DNA of 64,000 nucleotides. It comes from Arenimonas soli (GTDB lineage: Bacteria > Pseudomonadota > Gammaproteobacteria > Xanthomonadales > Xanthomonadaceae). The notes beneath the pieces were generated by a model. The model searched no databases and had not been told where the DNA came from. It saw only the letters and a program-made list of their open reading frames with translations. Both the position numbers and the translations under genes were made by a program. Positions 17,235 through 26,171 of the stretch are shown piece by piece; the first letter of the stretch is position 1; the number at the start of each line of letters is the position of its first letter. The DNA is taken from positions 744,001 to 808,000 of the forward strand of contig NZ_BMKC01000001.1 of assembly GCF_014643775.1 (NCBI RefSeq). The letters run 5' to 3'.

Positions 17235-17998
17235 GCTGGTCGCTGCGCTTCCTGGGCGTGGGCAATTCGCAGTCGGCCGTGCAGCTGGGCTCGTCCTCGG
17301 CGGTGCTCGAGCGCGACGGGGAGCCGCTGCTGATGGTCGACTGCGGCCAGGAAGCCCTGACCGCCTACGAAAGCGCCTACGGCCGGTTGCCCGACGCATT
17401 GTTCATCACGCATGTGCACATGGACCACGTGGGTGGGTTGGAGCGGCTGTTCTTCGCCACGTACTTCGATCCGGCGCGGCGCGGCAAGGTGCGCCTGTAC
17501 GTGCCGGTCGGCGTGCTGCCACACCTGCAGGCACGGCTGGCCGACTATCCGGGCGTGGTCGCCGAAGGCGATGCGAACTGGTGGGACGCGTTCCAGCTGG
17601 TGCCGGTGAGCCGCGGCTTCTGGCACGCCGGCCAGTGGTACGACGTCTTCCCGGTGCGCCACCACCTGCCCGACACGGCCTTCGCACTGCGCCTGCCGGG
17701 CAGCCTGGTCTGGACCGGCGACACCCGGCCGATTCCGGAAATGCTGGCGAAGTTCGCCGGCGCCGGCGAAATCGTCGCCCACGACTGCGCGCTGCAGGGC
17801 AATCCTTCGCACAGCGGCCTGGACGATCTCGAGCGCGAATACCCGGTCGGCCTGCTGTCGCGCTGCGTGCTCTACCACTACGCGTCGCCGGCCGACGGCG
17901 CGGCGATGCGCGAACGGGGCCATCGGGTGGCGAAGGCCGGCGATGTACTGGCCCTGGCCGAGCCCTTGCCGTCGCCCGGCCGGCCGGAGGCGCCATGA
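17231..17998 (+). CDS. MBL-fold metallohydrolase (RNase Z-like)
   Basis: A 255-residue metallo-beta-lactamase-fold protein with the zinc motif THVHMDHVGG (His61, His63, Asp65, His66), a later VRHHLPDTAF histidine region, WTGDTRP and the C-terminal LYHYASPADG. The layout resembles RNase Z/ElaC-like and related phosphodiesterases rather than glyoxalase II. The substrate is unknown. It is coupled on both sides by ATGA overlaps, to kdkA and to moaA. Confidence 0.82.
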   Translation: MSWSLRFLGVGNSQSAVQLGSSSAVLERDGEPLLMVDCGQEALTAYESAYGRLPDALFITHVHMDHVGGLERLFFATYFDPARRGKVRLYVPVGVLPHLQARLADYPGVVAEGDANWWDAFQLVPVSRGFWHAGQWYDVFPVRHHLPDTAFALRLPGSLVWTGDTRPIPEMLAKFAGAGEIVAHDCALQGNPSHSGLDDLEREYPVGLLSRCVLYHYASPADGAAMRERGHRVAKAGDVLALAEPLPSPGRPEAP

Positions 17999-19017
17999 AC
18001 GCGCTGACCGCCGACGCCCCGGCCCCGCGCGACCGGTTGGGCCGACCGCTGCGCGACCTGCGCGTGTCGGTCATCGAAACCTGCAATTTCCGCTGCCCCT
18101 ACTGCATGCCGGCCGACAGCACGCCGCCGGACGGCACGCTGGGCCGCGCCGGGCGCCTGGACTTCGATGAAATCGAGACCGCGGTGCGCGCGTTCGCCCG
18201 CCTGGGCGTCAGCAAGCTGCGCCTGACCGGCGGCGAACCGCTGCTGCGCAAGGACCTTCCCGACCTGGTGGCGCGCCTGGTGCGGGTGCCGGGCATCACC
18301 GACCTGGCGCTGACCACCAACGGCGCGCTGCTCGCCGGGCAGGCGCGGGCGCTGCGCGAGGCCGGCCTGAGCCGGCTGACGGTCAGCCTGGACGCGCTCG
18401 ATCCGGCGCTGTTTCGCGAACTTACCGGCGGCCGCGGCGAACTGGCCGACGTGCTGGCCGGCATCGCCGCCGCCGAAGCCGCGGGCTTTGAATCGCTCAA
18501 GATCAACTGCGTGGTGCAGCGCGGCGTCAATCAATCGCAGGTGCTGGCGCTGGCCGGCCACTTCCGCGGCACGCCGCACGTGCTGCGTTTCATCGAGTTC
18601 ATGGACGTGGGCAACTGCAACCGCTGGCAGGCGGCGAACGTGGTGCCCTCGCGCGAACTGCACGACACCATCGCCGCGCGCTGGCCGCTGCGGCCGCTGC
18701 GCGAGGCCTACCGGGGCGAGGTGGCCAGCCGCCACGCCTACGCGGACGGCGCCGGCGAAGTGGGTTTCGTCAGCTCGGTCAGCGAACCCTTCTGCGGCGA
18801 CTGCCACCGCGCCCGGCTGTCGGCCGACGGCCAGCTGTTCACCTGCCTGTTCGCCGGCAGGGGCCTTCCGCTGCGCGAGGCGATCGCGGCCGGCGAAGAC
18901 ACCGTCGCCGAACGCCTGCGCGAGGCCTGGCTGGCCCGCGCCGACCGCTACAGCGAACAGCGCGCGGCCGGGGCCGGCAAGGGCCGGCGCATCGAAATGT
19001 ATTTCATAGGCGGCTGA
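17995..19017 (+). CDS. moaA: GTP 3',8-cyclase MoaA (molybdopterin step 1)
   Basis: A radical-SAM enzyme that rearranges GTP to 3',8-cyclo-GTP with MoaC for cyclic pyranopterin monophosphate. The protein is 340 residues. The SAM cluster cysteines are Cys30, Cys34 and Cys37 in [24 protein letters not shown] is the SAM-binding GGEP region. The C-terminal second 4Fe-4S cluster is held by [14 protein letters not shown] plus the downstream FTCLF cysteine. The chain ends in Gly-Gly, as active MoaA proteins do. The ATG overlaps the MBL stop codon. Confidence 0.97.
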   Translation: MNALTADAPAPRDRLGRPLRDLRVSVIETCNFRCPYCMPADSTPPDGTLGRAGRLDFDEIETAVRAFARLGVSKLRLTGGEPLLRKDLPDLVARLVRVPGITDLALTTNGALLAGQARALREAGLSRLTVSLDALDPALFRELTGGRGELADVLAGIAAAEAAGFESLKINCVVQRGVNQSQVLALAGHFRGTPHVLRFIEFMDVGNCNRWQAANVVPSRELHDTIAARWPLRPLREAYRGEVASRHAYADGAGEVGFVSSVSEPFCGDCHRARLSADGQLFTCLFAGRGLPLREAIAAGEDTVAERLREAWLARADRYSEQRAAGAGKGRRIEMYFIGG

Positions 19018-19018
19018 G

Positions 19019-19507
19019 ATGGCGAAGAAAAAACTCACGCACGTGGACGCGGACGGACGTCCGGCGATGGTGGATGTCACCGGCAAGCCGGTGACGGCGC
19101 GCGAGGCCGTCGCCGAATGCCGGGTGCGCTTTCCGCCGGCGGTGGCCGCGGCGCTGCGCAAGGGCGGCATGAAAACCGCCAAGGGCGCGGTGATGGACAC
19201 CGCGATCATCGCCGGCACGATGGCGGTAAAGCGCACGCACGAACTGGTGCCGTTCTGCCACCCGCTGCCGATCGAAGGCTGCCGCTTCGACCTGGCCTGG
19301 CACTCGGAAAATGTGCTGCGCATCGAGTGCGCGGTACGCACCACGCACCGCACCGGCGTTGAAATGGAGGCCCTGACCGGCGCCACCATCGCCGCGCTGA
19401 CGGTCTACGACATGTGCAAGGCGCTGTCGCACGCCATCGTCATCGGACCCGCGAAGTTGCTGGCCAAATCCGGCGGCAGGCGCGACGTGGGAAAGGCGCG
19501 GGCATGA
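19019..19507 (+). CDS. moaC: Cyclic pyranopterin monophosphate synthase MoaC
   Basis: Converts 3',8-cyclo-GTP to cPMP. The protein is 162 residues. Conserved features are [40 protein letters not shown] (His81) and LTVYDMCKA with Asp131 and Lys134. It starts one base after moaA and its stop overlaps moaD as ATGA. Confidence 0.97.
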   Translation: MAKKKLTHVDADGRPAMVDVTGKPVTAREAVAECRVRFPPAVAAALRKGGMKTAKGAVMDTAIIAGTMAVKRTHELVPFCHPLPIEGCRFDLAWHSENVLRIECAVRTTHRTGVEMEALTGATIAALTVYDMCKALSHAIVIGPAKLLAKSGGRRDVGKARA

Positions 19508-19740
19508 GCGTGACCGTGCTTTATTTCGCCAGCCTGCGCGACGCCGCCGGCGTGGCCAGCGAAACCCTGCCGCTGCCGGCCTCACTTCCGGCCCTGTACG
19601 AAAACCTGCGCGAAAAACACGGCTTCAGCCTGCCGGCGCAGCGCCTGCGCGTGGCCATGGACGGTGAGTTCGTCGACTGGAACGCGGCGCCGCGCGAAGG
19701 CGCCGAGATCGCCTTCATCCCGCCGGTGTCGGGCGGATGA
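19504..19740 (+). CDS. moaD: Molybdopterin synthase small subunit MoaD
   Basis: The ubiquitin-like sulfur carrier of molybdopterin synthase: 78 residues, ending in the obligatory Gly-Gly (PPVSGG) that is adenylated and thiocarboxylated. The ATG at 19504 gives the family start [16 protein letters not shown]. It overlaps both moaC and moaE by four bases. Confidence 0.95.
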   Translation: MSVTVLYFASLRDAAGVASETLPLPASLPALYENLREKHGFSLPAQRLRVAMDGEFVDWNAAPREGAEIAFIPPVSGG

Positions 19741-20153
19741 CCCGTTTTGCGCTCAGCGACGCCGCGTTCGATCCGGCGCCCCTGCGCCGGCGGCTGCAGT
19801 CGCCGCAGGCGGGTGCCTTCGCCAGCTTCGAAGGCTGGGTGCGCGACCACCATGCCGGCCGGGCCGTGCTGGGACTGCGCTACGAAGCCTATGCTGCCCT
19901 GGCCGAGGCCGAGGGCCTGCGCATCATCGCCGAGGCGACGCGCCGTTTCGACATCGCGGACGCGGCCTGCGTGCATCGCGTGGGCGGCCTGGCCCCCGGC
20001 GAGATGGCGGTCTGGGTCGGCGTCAGCGCCGCCCACCGCGGCCCGGCCTTCGACGCCTGCCGCTGGATCCTGGACGAGGTCAAATCCCGCGTCCCCATCT
20101 GGAAACACGAACGCTACGCCGATGGCTCAAGCGACTGGCTACACCCCGAATAG
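19737..20153 (+). CDS. moaE: Molybdopterin synthase large subunit MoaE
   Basis: Catalytic subunit that inserts two sulfurs into cPMP. The protein is 138 residues, with the typical FEGWVRDH, a YEAYAALAEAEG segment, VHRVGGLAPGEMAV, and the active-site KSRVPIWKHE with Lys116 and Lys123. It is the last gene of the moa run. moaB/mog, moeA and moeB are not in the window. Confidence 0.95.
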   Translation: MTRFALSDAAFDPAPLRRRLQSPQAGAFASFEGWVRDHHAGRAVLGLRYEAYAALAEAEGLRIIAEATRRFDIADAACVHRVGGLAPGEMAVWVGVSAAHRGPAFDACRWILDEVKSRVPIWKHERYADGSSDWLHPE

Positions 20154-20159
20154 CCTTAG

Positions 20160-20178
20160 CCCCCCTTGGTAAGGGGGG
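20160..20178 (+). terminator. GC hairpin after moaE (possible terminator)
   Basis: An 8-bp stem CCCCCCTT / AAGGGGGG with a three-base loop lies seven bases past the moaE stop. There is no T-run, so termination is not certain. Confidence 0.45.
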
Positions 20179-20223
20179 CGCGCCGACAGGCGCGGGGGAT
20201 TGGGAGTGCAGGCCGGGCCCCGG

Positions 20224-20272
20224 GGTTTGCGAAGCAAATCCTGGGCCGCCGTTTGGGCTGCGCCCAAATGGC
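20224..20272 (-). terminator. Two successive stem-loops just past the SRP RNA gene
   Basis: Immediately beyond the ffs 3' end on its own strand are an imperfect 11-bp stem (20248-20272, GCCATTTGGGC / GCCCAAACGGC on the minus strand) and a second stem around TTTGC / GCAAA (20224-20241). They may terminate the tRNA-ffs transcript. No U-tract follows. Confidence 0.4.
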
Positions 20273-20380
20273 GGTGGCCCCGCCGGCTGGTCCCGGCACC
20301 CGCGTCATCCAATACCGTTGCTGCCTTCCGGCCCTGGCGGAGTTTTCGGACTAGCGTCGCGGGAGGCCGACGGGGCCACC
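20273..20380 (-). ncRNA. ffs: Signal recognition particle RNA (4.5S RNA, bacterial small type)
   Basis: On the minus strand the universally conserved SRP core is present: CCAGGGCCGGAAGGCAGC, with the GGAA-type tetraloop and the asymmetric internal loop that bind the Ffh M domain. The termini GGTGGCCCCG and CGGGGCCACC pair to close a single long hairpin of about 108 nt. It partners Ffh for co-translational targeting of membrane proteins. It lies 53 bp downstream of tRNA-Ser(GGA) on the same strand and may share its promoter. Confidence 0.95.
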
Positions 20381-20433
20381 ATTGAAGCAAACGGCGCGCC
20401 GGGGCCGTGCTGGCCGGGCGCGCCGCTGGATTT

Positions 20434-20526
20434 TGGCGGAGAGAGGGGGATTCGAACCCCCGAAGCGCGGTTTAGACGCTTACACACTTTCCAGGCGTGC
20501 TCCTTCAACCACTCGGACACCTCTCC
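20434..20526 (-). tRNA. tRNA-Ser (anticodon GGA)
   Basis: On the minus strand the gene starts GGAGAGGTGTCCGAGTGG and ends with encoded CCA. The anticodon GGA (loop CTGGAAA) reads UCC and UCU. The long variable arm (near GTGTAAGCGTCTAAACCGC) is typical of serine tRNA. It is the second serine tRNA in the window. Confidence 0.97.
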
Positions 20527-20556
20527 GCAGAGGTAACTGACTGAATCAAGCAGGAA

Positions 20557-20585
20557 ATGATACCGGCCGGCGGGTCCGGCCACAA
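20557..20585 (-). promoter_or_regulatory. Predicted sigma-70 promoter for tRNA-Ser(GGA) and ffs
   Basis: On the minus strand TTGTGG (20580-20585) and TATCAT (20557-20562) are separated by exactly 17 bases and lie about 30 bases upstream of the tRNA 5' end. The -10 matches the consensus at five of six positions, the -35 at three. Confidence 0.55.
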
Positions 20586-20666
20586 GCGCCGCGTGGGGCC
20601 GCTGGCCGGGGGGCAGGGGGGTTGGCACAATGGCGGGGTCGGTCCCGACCCGCTGCAGAGCCTCGC

Positions 20667-22412
20667 ATGTCCTATCTTGTCCTTGCCCGAAAATGGCGCC
20701 CCCGGCGCTTCTCCGAACTGGTCGGACAGGAACACGTCGTGCGTGCGCTCTCCAATGCCCTGGAAACCGGCAAGGTGCACCACGCCTTCCTGTTCACCGG
20801 CACCCGCGGCGTCGGCAAGACCACCATCGCCCGCATCTTCGCCAAGTCGCTCAACTGCGAGCGCGGCAGCGGCGCCGAACCCTGCGGTGAATGCGGCGCC
20901 TGCGTGGACATCGACGCCGGCCGCTACGTCGACCTGCTCGAGATCGACGCCGCCAGCAACACCGGCGTCGACGACGTGCGCGAGCTGATCGACAACGCCC
21001 AGTACATGCCGGCGCGCGGCCGCACCAAGGTCTACCTGATCGACGAAGTGCACATGCTGTCCAAGAGCGCGTTCAACGCGCTCCTGAAGACGCTCGAGGA
21101 GCCGCCCGGCCACGTCAAGTTCCTGCTGGCCACCACCGACCCGCAGAAGCTGCCGGTGACGGTGCTTTCGCGCTGCCTGCAGTTCAACCTGCGCCGGCTC
21201 GAGCTGGGCCAGATTTCCGGGCAGATGCAGCGCATCCTCGAAGCAGAGGGCATCGCCTCCGAACCCGCCGCGATCGAACTGCTGGCGCGCGCCGCCGATG
21301 GCAGCCTGCGCGACGGCCTTTCCCTGCTCGACCAGGCCATCGCCTACACCGGTGGCCAGCTGGGCGAAGCGGCGGTGATCGCCATGCTCGGCACCGTCGA
21401 TCGTGGCCAGGTCGGCGGCCTGCTCGACGCGCTGGGCACCGGCGACGGTGCCGCGCTGATGCAGCGCATCGAGGCGCTGGCGGCCTACTCCCCGGATTTT
21501 GGCCACGTGCTCGAAGACCTGGCGGTCGCCCTGCACCGCATCCAGCTGCAGCAGCTGGTGCCCGGCGCCGCCGGCGACGACCTGCCCGCGGCCTGGGCTG
21601 CGCTGGCGGCCGATCATTCGGCCGAACTGGTGCAGCTTTGGTACCAGATGGCCGTCACCGGCCGTCGCGACCTGGGCCTGGCGCCCAGCCCGCGCACCGG
21701 CTTTGAAATGACCCTGCTGCGCATGCTGGCCTTCCGGCCGGCCGGGCAGGGCGGCGGCCCGCGCCCTGCCGCCATCGGCCAGGGCACGGCTTCGGCGGCG
21801 TCGGCACCGGCCCCGGCCCCGGCCCCGGCAGCCTCCGCGGCCAGCCAGCGCCCGACGGCTGCGGCACCGGCAGCGGCTCCGCCGAGGCCGCCGATGCAGC
21901 AACCCGTCGCCATGGTGGCCGAGCCCGCGCCTGCCTTGGTGCCGGCGCCCGCACCCGAACCGGACCATGCAGCGCCGGCCGCGCCCGTGCCCGCCACTGC
22001 GGGAGCCCCTTCGCGCCTGGCCACGGTCGAAGACTGGCTGGACCTGGTGGCCGACGCCGGGCTGCGCGGGCCGGTGCGCGAGCTGGCGGCGCACTGCGCC
22101 TTCTGCGGCTTCGCCGACGGCGTGCTGTCGCTGTCGCTGCCCGACAGCTTCGACCACCTGCGCAGCGATTCGCTGGTGCGCCAGCTGGCCCAGGCCCTGG
22201 CCGGGCCACTGGGCCAACTGCCTCAGGTGCGCTTCGAATCCGCGCGCGCCGCCGCCGGCACCGAAACCCTGCACGAACGCACGCAACGCCAGCGCGGCGA
22301 GCGCCAGGCCGATGCCGAGGCCGATTTCCTGGCCGACCCCGTGGTCGCCCGGCTCGTGCAGCAGGGCGCCCGGCTTGTTCCCGATTCCGTCCGTCCCCTC
22401 GACGAACACTGA
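20667..22412 (+). CDS. dnaX: DNA polymerase III subunits gamma/tau
   Basis: Clamp-loader ATPase and organiser of the replisome, 581 residues. It has Walker [10 protein letters not shown] (45-53), zinc ligands Cys64, Cys73, Cys76 and Cys79, Walker B YLIDEVHM (123-130) and the SRC motif near 168-170. Domain III follows to about 370, then a Pro/Ala-rich linker to about 450 and a C-terminal tau domain that would contact DnaB and alpha. The linker contains a CCGGCC hexamer run. I see no A-rich slippery heptamer of the E. coli kind, so a separate gamma product is not evident. The ATG at 20667 gives [12 protein letters not shown], the standard N-terminus. It heads the dnaX-ybaB-recR cluster. Confidence 0.96.
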   Translation: MSYLVLARKWRPRRFSELVGQEHVVRALSNALETGKVHHAFLFTGTRGVGKTTIARIFAKSLNCERGSGAEPCGECGACVDIDAGRYVDLLEIDAASNTGVDDVRELIDNAQYMPARGRTKVYLIDEVHMLSKSAFNALLKTLEEPPGHVKFLLATTDPQKLPVTVLSRCLQFNLRRLELGQISGQMQRILEAEGIASEPAAIELLARAADGSLRDGLSLLDQAIAYTGGQLGEAAVIAMLGTVDRGQVGGLLDALGTGDGAALMQRIEALAAYSPDFGHVLEDLAVALHRIQLQQLVPGAAGDDLPAAWAALAADHSAELVQLWYQMAVTGRRDLGLAPSPRTGFEMTLLRMLAFRPAGQGGGPRPAAIGQGTASAASAPAPAPAPAASAASQRPTAAAPAAAPPRPPMQQPVAMVAEPAPALVPAPAPEPDHAAPAAPVPATAGAPSRLATVEDWLDLVADAGLRGPVRELAAHCAFCGFADGVLSLSLPDSFDHLRSDSLVRQLAQALAGPLGQLPQVRFESARAAAGTETLHERTQRQRGERQADAEADFLADPVVARLVQQGARLVPDSVRPLDEH

Positions 22413-22429
22413 CAGCAAAGGAAACCACC

Positions 22430-22756
22430 ATGCGAGGCAACATCGCCCAACTCATGCAGCAGGCCCAGCGCATGCAGGACAACCTCAAGAAGGCCCAGGA
22501 AGAACTGGGCGGACTGGAGGTGCAGGGCCAGTCCGGCGGCGGCATGGTCAAGATCACCCTGACCGGCAAGATGGAGTGCCGCGCCGTGCGCATCGATCCT
22601 TCGGTGCTGGCCGACGCCGAAATGCTGGAAGACTTGGTCACCGCCGCCTTCAACGACGCGGTGAACAAGGCCAATGAAGAAAGCCAGAAGCGCATGTCGG
22701 CGGCCACCGCGGGCATGCCGATCCCGCCGGGGATGAAGATCCCGGGCATGTTCTGA
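22430..22756 (+). CDS. ybaB: YbaB/EbfC-family nucleoid-associated protein
   Basis: A 108-residue DNA-binding protein that forms a tweezer-like dimer. It has the family start [16 protein letters not shown], the [15 protein letters not shown] strand-helix turn, and a C-terminal Pro/Gly/Met tail ([12 protein letters not shown]) seen in many orthologs. The position between dnaX and recR is conserved. The start is preceded by AGGAAA. Confidence 0.95.
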   Translation: MRGNIAQLMQQAQRMQDNLKKAQEELGGLEVQGQSGGGMVKITLTGKMECRAVRIDPSVLADAEMLEDLVTAAFNDAVNKANEESQKRMSAATAGMPIPPGMKIPGMF

Positions 22757-22763
22757 GCCGTCC

Positions 22764-23366
22764 GTGAGCGCCTCGCCGCTGCTGTCGCAGCTGATCGAGG
22801 CCCTGCGCTGCCTGCCCGGCGTCGGCCAGAAGTCGGCGCAGCGCATGGCCTACCACCTGCTTGAACGCGACCGCGAAGGCGGGCTGCGTCTATCCGCCGC
22901 GCTCGCCGAGGCGGTGGAAAACGTGGGGCACTGCGACACCTGCCGTGATTTCAGCGAAACGCCGGTCTGCGCGATCTGTGCCAGCGGCTCGCGCGAACGC
23001 GGCCTGCTTTGCGCCATAGAAACCCCGGCCGACCGGCTGGCGATCGAAGCCGCCACCGGCTACCGCGGCCTGTATTTCGTGCTGCAGGGGCGGCTGTCGC
23101 CGCTCGACGGCATCGGCCCGCGCGAACTGGGGCTCGACCGGCTGGCCGCGCGCCTGGCCCAGGGCGAGGTGCGCGAGCTGATCATCGCCACCAACCCCAC
23201 CGTCGAAGGCGAAGCCACCGCGCACTACCTGGCGCAGCTGGCGCACCAGGCCGGCGTCAGTCCCAGCCGCCTGGCCCACGGCGTGCCGCTGGGCGGCGAG
23301 CTTGAATTCGTGGACCGCGGCACCCTGGCGCACGCCTTCGGGTCGCGCACGCAGATAACTTCCTGA
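22764..23366 (+). CDS. recR: Recombination mediator RecR
   Basis: Acts with RecO (and RecF) to load RecA on SSB-coated single-stranded DNA. The protein is 200 residues. A helix-hairpin-helix ([13 protein letters not shown], 17-29) precedes the four-cysteine zinc finger (Cys57, Cys60, Cys69, Cys72), a Toprim domain (about 80-175, with [10 protein letters not shown]) and the C-terminal Walker B-like strand. It starts at GTG seven bases after ybaB. Confidence 0.96.
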   Translation: MSASPLLSQLIEALRCLPGVGQKSAQRMAYHLLERDREGGLRLSAALAEAVENVGHCDTCRDFSETPVCAICASGSRERGLLCAIETPADRLAIEAATGYRGLYFVLQGRLSPLDGIGPRELGLDRLAARLAQGEVRELIIATNPTVEGEATAHYLAQLAHQAGVSPSRLAHGVPLGGELEFVDRGTLAHAFGSRTQITS

Positions 23367-23376
23367 GGAGCGAAAG

Positions 23377-23718
23377 ATGGCCACGATCTTCGACAAGATC
23401 ATCGCCCGGGAGATTCCCGCCGACATCGTCCACGAGGACGAGAACGTGCTGGCCTTCCGCGACATCAATCCGCAGGCGCCGGTGCACGTGCTTTTCATTC
23501 CCAAGCGGCCGGTTGCCACGCTCAACGACCTGGCGCCCGGCGATGAAGTGGTGGTGGGACGGCTGGTGACCGCCGCGGCGGCGTACGCGAAGGCCGAAGG
23601 ATTCGCGGACAGTGGCTACCGCGTCGTGATCAACTGCAACGGCGACGGCGGCCAGTCCGTGTACCACATCCACCTGCACCTGCTGGCCGGGCGGGCCATG
23701 GCCTGGCCGCCCGGCTGA
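23377..23718 (+). CDS. HIT-family purine nucleoside phosphoramidase (HinT-like)
   Basis: A 113-residue histidine-triad hydrolase of the HinT branch, cleaving adenosine 5'-phosphoramidates and related P-N bonds. The triad is YHIHLHLL (His97, His99, His101). The N-terminus TIFDKIIAREIPADIVHEDE is typical. It is preceded by GAGGAG and lies 10 bp after recR. Confidence 0.94.
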   Translation: MATIFDKIIAREIPADIVHEDENVLAFRDINPQAPVHVLFIPKRPVATLNDLAPGDEVVVGRLVTAAAAYAKAEGFADSGYRVVINCNGDGGQSVYHIHLHLLAGRAMAWPPG

Positions 23719-23730
23719 GGCCGGCGGCTG

Positions 23731-24207
23731 TCACCACCAGAACGGGTGACGTTCGACGATGACGTCCACGTCCTTGCGCTCGGGCCACAGGTAGATGACG
23801 TCGGCGTCGACGCTGGGATAGCGGTAATCGTAGTCGCCGACCTTGCGGGTTTCGAAGCCGGTGACGCGGCCGGTGATGGTGACCTCGCGGCCGGCCAGGA
23901 ACACTTCCGGGTCGTAGAAGCCGGCGCGGCAGGCGATGAAGCGGCCGTCGCTCTGGTCACGCGCCAGCGGGCGGCCATCGCTGCCCACGCGCACGCCGAC
24001 GATTTCGAAGCAGCTCTGCGTCGCCAGCGGATCGACGCGGACGATGCGGCCGCCCCAGCGCACGATGTCGCCGGTGGCGCCCGAACGCGCCACTTCACCC
24101 GGCTGCACCGGGGCGTAGGCTCCCTCGAGCACCTTGGGCGCGGTAACGCAGCCGGCCAGGGCCAGCGCGGCGAACACGGGAAGCAGGCGGGTCGGCATAC
24201 GGGTCAT
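23731..24207 (-). CDS. Slp-family outer membrane lipoprotein
   Basis: A 158-residue lipoprotein with lipobox LALAGC (Cys20), resembling E. coli Slp (starvation-inducible lipoprotein) in the GDIVRWGGRIVRV, TGRVTGFETRKVGDYDYRYP and VIYLWPE segments. Its precise role is unknown. The ATG at 24207 has GGAG eight bases upstream and overlaps the tgpA stop codon (ATGA), so it is the last gene of the moxR-DUF58-tgpA run. Confidence 0.88.
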   Translation of the reverse strand: MTRMPTRLLPVFAALALAGCVTAPKVLEGAYAPVQPGEVARSGATGDIVRWGGRIVRVDPLATQSCFEIVGVRVGSDGRPLARDQSDGRFIACRAGFYDPEVFLAGREVTITGRVTGFETRKVGDYDYRYPSVDADVIYLWPERKDVDVIVERHPFWW

Positions 24208-26171
24208 CGGGAGTCTCCGGTGGGGCGGGGTGGTTTTCCGGGCCGGAAGGCGCGCAGTTCGGATATCAGCTGGCGTCTTTCTGCCTCGGGCAATCCCCCG
24301 CGAGCGTATCGGCCGGCGGCATAACGCCGGCTGAGTGATTCGAGTTCCGCCGACCGGGCGGGCAAGGCCGCTGACAGACGGCGACCGAAAGCGATCGGCG
24401 GCTCCGAGGGCTGCTTGGCCAGGCCGGCACGGCGCAGGCGCCGGGTGAAGCCCAGCCAGGCCGCCACCAGCGGGTCGCGGCTGGCGGGCTGGCCGCGCAT
24501 CAGGTACCACAGGGTCAGCAGCATCGTCGCCCCGGCGCCGATCGCAAAGGCCATGCCCAGCTGCATGGCGCTGGCCTGGTCGATGCCCAGGGGCCGGAAC
24601 AGCTGCGCCTGGCGTTCGGCATCGAAGGCCAGCACCAGGTCGTTCCAACCGCGGCGGGCCCAGTCGGCCAGGTCGCGCAGCGGCGCCAGGCCCTCGGGCA
24701 GCAGCGCCTCGCTGCGCTGGCGGTCGGCGATGGTGTCGAGCACGCGCGCCGGTGCCACCGCCGCGGTCGGGTCCACCCGCACCCAGCCGCGGCCTTCGAG
24801 CCAGACCTCGTTCCAGGCATGGGCGTCCATGCGCCGCACCACCCAGTAGTCGGCATAGGGGTTGCGGTAGCCGCCCGAGTAGCCGAGCACCACGCGGGTG
24901 GGGATGCCGGCCGAGCGCATCAGCACCGCAAAGGCGGAGCTGTAGTGCTGGCAGAAGCCGACCTTGGTCTCGAACAGGAACTCGTCGACGCCGTGGCGAC
25001 CGGTGGGTGGCACCGACAGGCTGTAGCTGAATTCCTGCTCGATCCAGTCCAGCGCGCGCCTGACCACCAGCACGTCGTTGTCGCCCGCTTCCGCGCGCCA
25101 CTGGCGGCCCAGCGCCAGCGCGCGCGGATTGAAGCCGGCCGGAAGCCGGGTCGCCAGCCAGCGCAGGCTCGGGTCCATCTGCGCGCCGAGCCGGCCATCG
25201 GGGGAAGACACGGCCTCGTACTTGCGCATGCGGCTGACCGGCGAAGGCGTGACCACGCTGGCGTCGGCCAGCAGTCGGCCGCCGTCGGGCGACTGCAGCG
25301 GCAGGTCCAGCACGGCCAGGTACCTCTGGTCCGTCGGTTCCAGCGTGACTTCGTAGCGCACCTGGCTGGTGCCCGCCTCCACCTGCGCGCCTGCCAGCTC
25401 CTGGATGCCCCGTTCACGCGTCCAGCTGCCGCCGTCGAAGTTCCACAGCACCTGGGCGCGCCAGTACATCTGCCGCGGCGGCGGCGCGGGGTCCAGGAAT
25501 CGCACGCGCAAGGCCGGGGCGTCGTCGGCGAACAGGTCCACCCACTGGTCGGGCGTCATGCGTTCATCGAGGCCACCCTGGCCAAGCACGTTCTCGGGCA
25601 TGCCCCACAGCGGCGTGGACAGGCGGGGAAACAGCCAGAACGCCGCCAGCGCCAGGGGCAGCGCGATTGCGACCGCGCGCACGGTGGTCCAGCCGCGGTC
25701 CCGGTCAAGACGGGGCGGCGCGGCACCGGGGCGGTGTTCGGCCAGCATCGCCAGCCCGACCAGCAGCAGGCCCAGCGCCAGCATCGCCAGCACCAGCACC
25801 AGCGGGCCCTGGTCCTGCAGGAAGGCGGCGAAGGGCGCGAACAGCGAAAATCCCAACAGGCTGCGGGCATCGCGCAGGCTGCGGGTTTCGCCCGGCTTCA
25901 CCGCCAGCAGGGTGGCAAGCAGCGCGGTGCCCGTGTCGCGCCCGAGGTTGAAGCCGAAGGTGAAGAGCATGTAGCCCATCACCATCGCAATCACCGCGAT
26001 CCGCAGCAGCCCCGGCCAGCGGCGATCGAAGGAATAGCCCAGCCCGGCGACCACGCCCAGCGCGAGCGTGAGTCCGGTGGGGAGTTGCAGCAGCAGGGGC
26101 AGCAGGCAGGCGCCGGCGGCGGCCATGCACCAGCGGCGCAGCGACGGCGGCAGCGGCACCGGCTCAGCCAT
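24204..26171 (-). CDS. tgpA: TgpA-type membrane transglutaminase (DUF3488 + transglutaminase core)
   Basis: A 655-residue inner-membrane protein. The N-terminal ~180 residues hold several membrane helices of the DUF3488 region, and residues 200-460 form a periplasmic part. The papain-like transglutaminase triad is present: Cys407 (VGFCQHYSSAF), His451 (DAHAWNEVWL) and Asp467 (VRVDPTAAV). One more helix lies near 525-545, and a cytoplasmic DUF4129-like tail follows. The Pseudomonas TgpA homologue is essential there; the substrate is not settled. The gene overlaps DUF58 by 8 bp and slp by 4 bp. Confidence 0.93.
   Translation of the reverse strand: MAEPVPLPPSLRRWCMAAAGACLLPLLLQLPTGLTLALGVVAGLGYSFDRRWPGLLRIAVIAMVMGYMLFTFGFNLGRDTGTALLATLLAVKPGETRSLRDARSLLGFSLFAPFAAFLQDQGPLVLVLAMLALGLLLVGLAMLAEHRPGAAPPRLDRDRGWTTVRAVAIALPLALAAFWLFPRLSTPLWGMPENVLGQGGLDERMTPDQWVDLFADDAPALRVRFLDPAPPPRQMYWRAQVLWNFDGGSWTRERGIQELAGAQVEAGTSQVRYEVTLEPTDQRYLAVLDLPLQSPDGGRLLADASVVTPSPVSRMRKYEAVSSPDGRLGAQMDPSLRWLATRLPAGFNPRALALGRQWRAEAGDNDVLVVRRALDWIEQEFSYSLSVPPTGRHGVDEFLFETKVGFCQHYSSAFAVLMRSAGIPTRVVLGYSGGYRNPYADYWVVRRMDAHAWNEVWLEGRGWVRVDPTAAVAPARVLDTIADRQRSEALLPEGLAPLRDLADWARRGWNDLVLAFDAERQAQLFRPLGIDQASAMQLGMAFAIGAGATMLLTLWYLMRGQPASRDPLVAAWLGFTRRLRRAGLAKQPSEPPIAFGRRLSAALPARSAELESLSRRYAAGRYARGGLPEAERRQLISELRAFRPGKPPRPTGDSR

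Noticed and set aside
20166-20390. Several short open frames between moaE and tRNA-Ser(GGA)
   Set aside because: They lie over the SRP RNA and its downstream hairpins and have no ribosome-binding sites.
21800-21840. CCGGCC hexamer run in dnaX as a regulatory repeat
   Set aside because: It encodes the Pro/Ala linker in frame and is best explained as low-complexity coding DNA.
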